A stretch of 6,552 bases of DNA. Origin: Bryobacteraceae bacterium (GTDB lineage: Bacteria; Acidobacteriota; Terriglobia; Bryobacterales; Bryobacteraceae). Positions 4,947 through 6,552 of this stretch are shown one piece after another (within the stretch, counting starts at the first letter, position 1; the number at the start of each line of letters is the position of its first letter). The translations under genes were made by a program, and so were the position numbers. The notes below the pieces were generated by a model that saw only the letters and a program-made list of their open reading frames with translations, made no database searches and was not told the origin of the DNA. The DNA is taken from NCBI GenBank assembly GCA_029975915.1, contig JARKOC010000524.1, forward strand, positions 1-6,552. The letters run 5' to 3'.

Positions 4947-4975
4947 TTGCAGCCGCCCCTACGCGTAAGTACAAT
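4947..4975 (+). promoter_or_regulatory. Candidate mazEF promoter
   Basis: TTGCAG (4947-4952) and TACAAT (4970-4975) are separated by 17 bp, and the -10 matches the sigma-70 consensus at five of six bases. The -35 keeps only TTG. It lies 22 bases before the antitoxin start, inside cassette 4 and downstream of attC-3, so the module would carry its own promoter. Confidence 0.5.
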
Positions 4976-4985
4976 GTGCCTACTT
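4967..4985. promoter_or_regulatory. Candidate MazE-type operator, AAGTA-N9-TACTT
   Basis: Five-base inverted arms (4967-4971 and 4981-4985) straddle the -10 box and sit next to the Shine-Dalgarno of the antitoxin. AbrB-fold antitoxins usually repress their own promoter by binding such inverted elements. The arms are short, so the call rests mainly on position. Confidence 0.35.
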
Positions 4986-4996
4986 GGAGGTGTTCC

Positions 4997-5254
4997 ATGC
5001 GAACCCACATCGTGAAGATCGGCAACTCGCAGGGGATCAGGATCCCCAAGGCCCTGCTGGAGCAGACCCGCCTGAAGGGCGAGGTCGAGATCCTGGTTCG
5101 CCGCGACTCCCTGGTGATCCGCGCTGCCGGAAAGGCCCGCGCCGGTTGGGGGACGGCCTTCAAGCAGATGGCCGACCACGGCGATGACCGTCTCGCGGAT
5201 GTCGCCGAAGTCATCGAACACTCCTTCGACGCGGAGGACTGGGAGTGGAAGTAA
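4997..5254 (+). CDS. mazE: MazE-type antitoxin, AbrB/SpoVT fold
   Basis: The 85-residue protein has the AbrB-like swapped-hairpin DNA-binding domain at 1-45: MRTHIVKIGNSQGIRIPKAL, then GEVEILVRRDSLVIRA. KIGNSQGIRIPK is the family hallmark. The C-terminal half (RAGWGTAFKQMADHGDD, then EHSFDAEDWEW) is the acidic, aromatic tail that in this family wraps the toxin dimer and blocks its active site. ATG 4997 is fixed by GGAGG (4986-4990) six bases upstream; an in-frame GTG at 4976 lies before the ribosome site. It overlaps the toxin gene by 10 bases, which implies coupled translation with antitoxin first. The family and length are clear; the symbol follows the family. Confidence 0.9.
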   Translation: MRTHIVKIGNSQGIRIPKALLEQTRLKGEVEILVRRDSLVIRAAGKARAGWGTAFKQMADHGDDRLADVAEVIEHSFDAEDWEWK

Positions 5255-5568
5255 GACGATTCGACGTCTTCCTCGTGAATCTTGACCCGACCGTTGGGAG
5301 CGAGATCCGAAAAGCCCGCCCTTGCCTCGTGGTGTCGCCCGACGAGATGAACCTCCACATCCGCACCGTGGTCGTCGCCCCAATGACAACCAAGGGCAGG
5401 CCGTATCCCTCGCGAGTCGAAACCCACTTCGACGGCAAGGACGGCCAGATCGTCATCGACCAGATTCGCACGATCGACAAACTGCGACTGATCAAGCACC
5501 TGGGCACACTCGATCCGAACGAGGCCGCCGAGGTTCTCGATGTCTTGCGCGAGTTCTTCGCGCCCTGA
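5245..5568 (+). CDS. mazF: MazF/PemK-type endoribonuclease toxin
   Basis: The 107-residue toxin shows the PemK/MazF fold in order: RRFDVFLVNLDPTVGSEI (5-21), KARPCLVVSPDEM (23-35), VVVAPMTTKG (42-51) and GQIVIDQIRTIDKLR (67-81). Arg25 in the RP motif and the Thr of MTT correspond to the catalytic Arg and Thr of E. coli MazF, which cuts mRNA at short sequence motifs. The motifs are intact, so activity is expected; cleavage specificity cannot be read from sequence. It starts with GTG at 5245, with GGAGG at 5233-5237, inside the antitoxin gene. Together with the antitoxin it forms a complete type II module at the front of cassette 4. Confidence 0.92.
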   Translation: MEVRRFDVFLVNLDPTVGSEIRKARPCLVVSPDEMNLHIRTVVVAPMTTKGRPYPSRVETHFDGKDGQIVIDQIRTIDKLRLIKHLGTLDPNEAAEVLDVLREFFAP

Positions 5569-5635
5569 GCCTTCTGCCGCCACCCAAGCCCCGCCCTGCC
5601 TGCAGACAGAGTGCGATCTGAACTTCACAGTCAGC

Positions 5636-5664
5636 TTGAATATCAGCGCATCGTTTCGTATTGA
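5636..5664 (+). promoter_or_regulatory. Weak candidate promoter before the second lipoprotein
   Basis: TTGAAT (5636-5641) and TATTGA (5659-5664) are spaced by 17 bp in an AT-rich patch of the 119-base gap after the toxin gene, ending 23 bases before ATG 5688. The matches are only moderate. It would make the lipoprotein independent of the repressed toxin-antitoxin operon. Confidence 0.28.
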
Positions 5665-5687
5665 ATCGTTGGAACTGGAGGCATCGA

Positions 5688-6344
5688 ATGGCAAGCAACC
5701 GCCTGCGAGGCCTGCTGGCAGCGACAACGATCGCAGTAATGGCATGTCAAGCCGAGAATCCAATTGGCCGCGAAGTCCAGGTAGATGATTCGTCGCAGGA
5801 CACCCCAGAAGCGGAAGGCGACGACGCGGCGGATTCCCAATTTGGGCGTCCGGAGTTCCCCTGCGACTGCTTCTTCCCTTCATTCGAGATCATCTTCCCG
5901 GATAACCCGGAACCGCAGAAGAACTACACGATCGACTTGTGCGCACCTCTTCAGGAAGAAAGGCGTCTCTCCCTCACCCTCAAGGTGAACCCTTGTGCCT
6001 TCTGCGGACCCCCAACTTGCCTCTTCAAAGGTGTTGATGTTTGCAGGTTCACCCGTCCGTCCTGCCCTTCCGCCGAAGCCCAGGAAACGGCGGAGCTTGG
6101 ACTCGAAGTATTCATACCGCCACGAGACGATGGCTCGCCGCAGACCGACGTCGGATACGGCCAAGACGGTGAGTTTACTCTGGAGGTGATCTACCGACCG
6201 ACGAAGGCCAGCGCGATCGACCAGAATGGTGCGGCGATACCTGACAAGGTGTTGCTCAACGTACTGCTGGACTGCGGTCCGTCGCACCCGCCACCACCCA
6301 TCTGGCTTCACCTGACTGCCTTCGACCACGACTGCCCGCCCTGA
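5688..6344 (+). CDS. Predicted lipoprotein of unknown function
   Basis: The 218-residue product has an n-region ASNRLR, a hydrophobic core and the lipobox VMAC, so Cys20 should be lipid-modified. An acidic linker follows (about 31-50, with EAEGDDAADS), typical of an envelope lipoprotein spacer. Ten more cysteines cluster at 59-61, 85, 103-126, 196 and 216. The body has beta-type segments such as RRLSLTLKVN and GEFTLEVIYR, with PPPP at 201-204. I recognise no family, and it does not share the repeated spacing of the cassette 3 lipoprotein. ATG 5688 has GGAGG (5677-5681) six bases upstream; the frame opens at 5661, but that start would bury the signal peptide. It is the last gene of cassette 4, ending 63 bases before the attC-4 pairing sequence. 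Confidence 0.72.
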   Translation: MASNRLRGLLAATTIAVMACQAENPIGREVQVDDSSQDTPEAEGDDAADSQFGRPEFPCDCFFPSFEIIFPDNPEPQKNYTIDLCAPLQEERRLSLTLKVNPCAFCGPPTCLFKGVDVCRFTRPSCPSAEAQETAELGLEVFIPPRDDGSPQTDVGYGQDGEFTLEVIYRPTKASAIDQNGAAIPDKVLLNVLLDCGPSHPPPPIWLHLTAFDHDCPP

Positions 6345-6409
6345 AGTCTGCACCTTGTCCTGTTCCTTGGACACGGACCTGGAGCCAACCTACCGGTACG
6401 CGGAGGGCC

Positions 6410-6552
6410 GTCGAACAAACGTCTATGAACAAGGGCTGTCAAGCCCCGTGACCGAGATCCTCGGCTCTTCCCTTCCTTCCTTTCGTTCCTCCTCTCGACG
6501 ACACCGTCCAGGGTGACGGGCCGGCCCCGGCCAAGCGTCTATTCGGGGTCGC
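6410..6552 (+). other. attC-4, start of an integron-type site, cut by the window end
   Basis: GTCGAAC (6410-6416) is a matching R'' box, preceded by CC so that nine bases pair with the cassette start at 4902-4910. It is followed by AA like attC-2 and attC-3. The L'' arm would begin near 6419. Its partner L' is not in the window, so the site is longer than 143 nt. Local hairpins include GGGCT-GTCA-AGCCC (6433-6446) and CCGAG-ATC-CTCGG in the following bases. The L'' sequence differs from the other three sites. Confidence 0.55.

Larger units (their letters stand above)
4903..6552 (+). mobile_element. Integron-type gene cassette 4 (MazEF-type module + lipoprotein), right end cut
   Basis: The left end GTTCGACGG (4902-4910) is the exact reverse complement of CCGTCGAAC (6408-6416), found 63 bases after the last stop codon. 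That marks attC-4 as the far end of the same cassette. At least 1,650 bp belongs to it; the closing R' box lies beyond the window. All three genes point with the array, and the first two have their own promoter-like sequence. Confidence 0.68.

Noticed and set aside
4627..5883. A 418-codon minus-strand frame, the longest open frame in the window
   Set aside because: It covers the MazEF-type pair, attC-3 and the start of a lipoprotein in antisense. Its lack of stops follows from GC-rich codon bias, and no ribosome site or domain supports it.
6356..6373. TGTCC-N8-GGACA as a terminator after the second lipoprotein
   Set aside because: The stem has only five pairs with an 8-base loop, and no T-run follows. 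Rho-independent termination is not supported.
600..6552. CRISPR array, tRNA or rRNA genes, transposase genes
   Set aside because: There are no short regularly spaced repeats, no tRNA-like cloverleaf with conserved TTCRANY/TGGYA context, and no transposase motifs. The repeated 178-nt element is explained as attC.

Overview
The window is a GC-rich, gene-dense accessory segment. I read it as a stretch of integron-type gene cassette array without a visible integrase: three complete attC-like sites and the start of a fourth divide it into cassettes. Small secreted lipoproteins rich in cysteine, predicted outer-membrane beta-barrel proteins ending in Phe and strong GGAGG ribosome sites suggest a Gram-negative bacterium. 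A Myxococcota or other former deltaproteobacterial lineage is my guess and is not proven by the sequence.

Layout. (1) 1-829, end of cassette 1: a short Sel1-repeat secreted protein on the minus strand (138-392), a doubtful 39-residue ORF (459-578) and attC-1 (600-835). (2) 830-2528, cassette 2: a beta-barrel protein (932-1624), a HigB/HigA-type toxin-antitoxin pair (1752-2069, 2066-2362) and attC-2 (2357-2534), which contains the higA stop codon. (3) 2529-4902, cassette 3: a cysteine-rich lipoprotein (2729-3277) facing two paralogous beta-barrel genes on the minus strand (4519-3887, 3869-3288), then attC-3 (4730-4908). (4) From 4903, cassette 4: a MazE/MazF-type pair (4997-5254, 5245-5568), a second lipoprotein (5688-6344) and the first half of attC-4 (from 6410), cut by the window end.

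The main evidence for cassettes is reciprocal. The bases after each cut site are the reverse complement of the R'' box at the far end of the same cassette: 12 of 12 for cassette 2, 9 of 9 for cassette 3 and 9 of 9 for cassette 4. This is expected only if each segment was once a circle closed at attC. The three complete sites also show the attC signature of an L''/L' stem with extra unpaired bases on the L'' side only, at the same spacing. The sites are unusually long (236, 178 and 179 nt) and their centres fold into branched hairpins.

The cargo has two themes. One is envelope or secreted proteins: three barrels, two lipoproteins and one Sel1 protein. The other is two toxin-antitoxin modules, which would be expected to penalise loss of their cassettes. 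Several genes carry their own promoter-like or operator-like sequences, and three genes run against the array, so expression need not depend on an upstream integron promoter.
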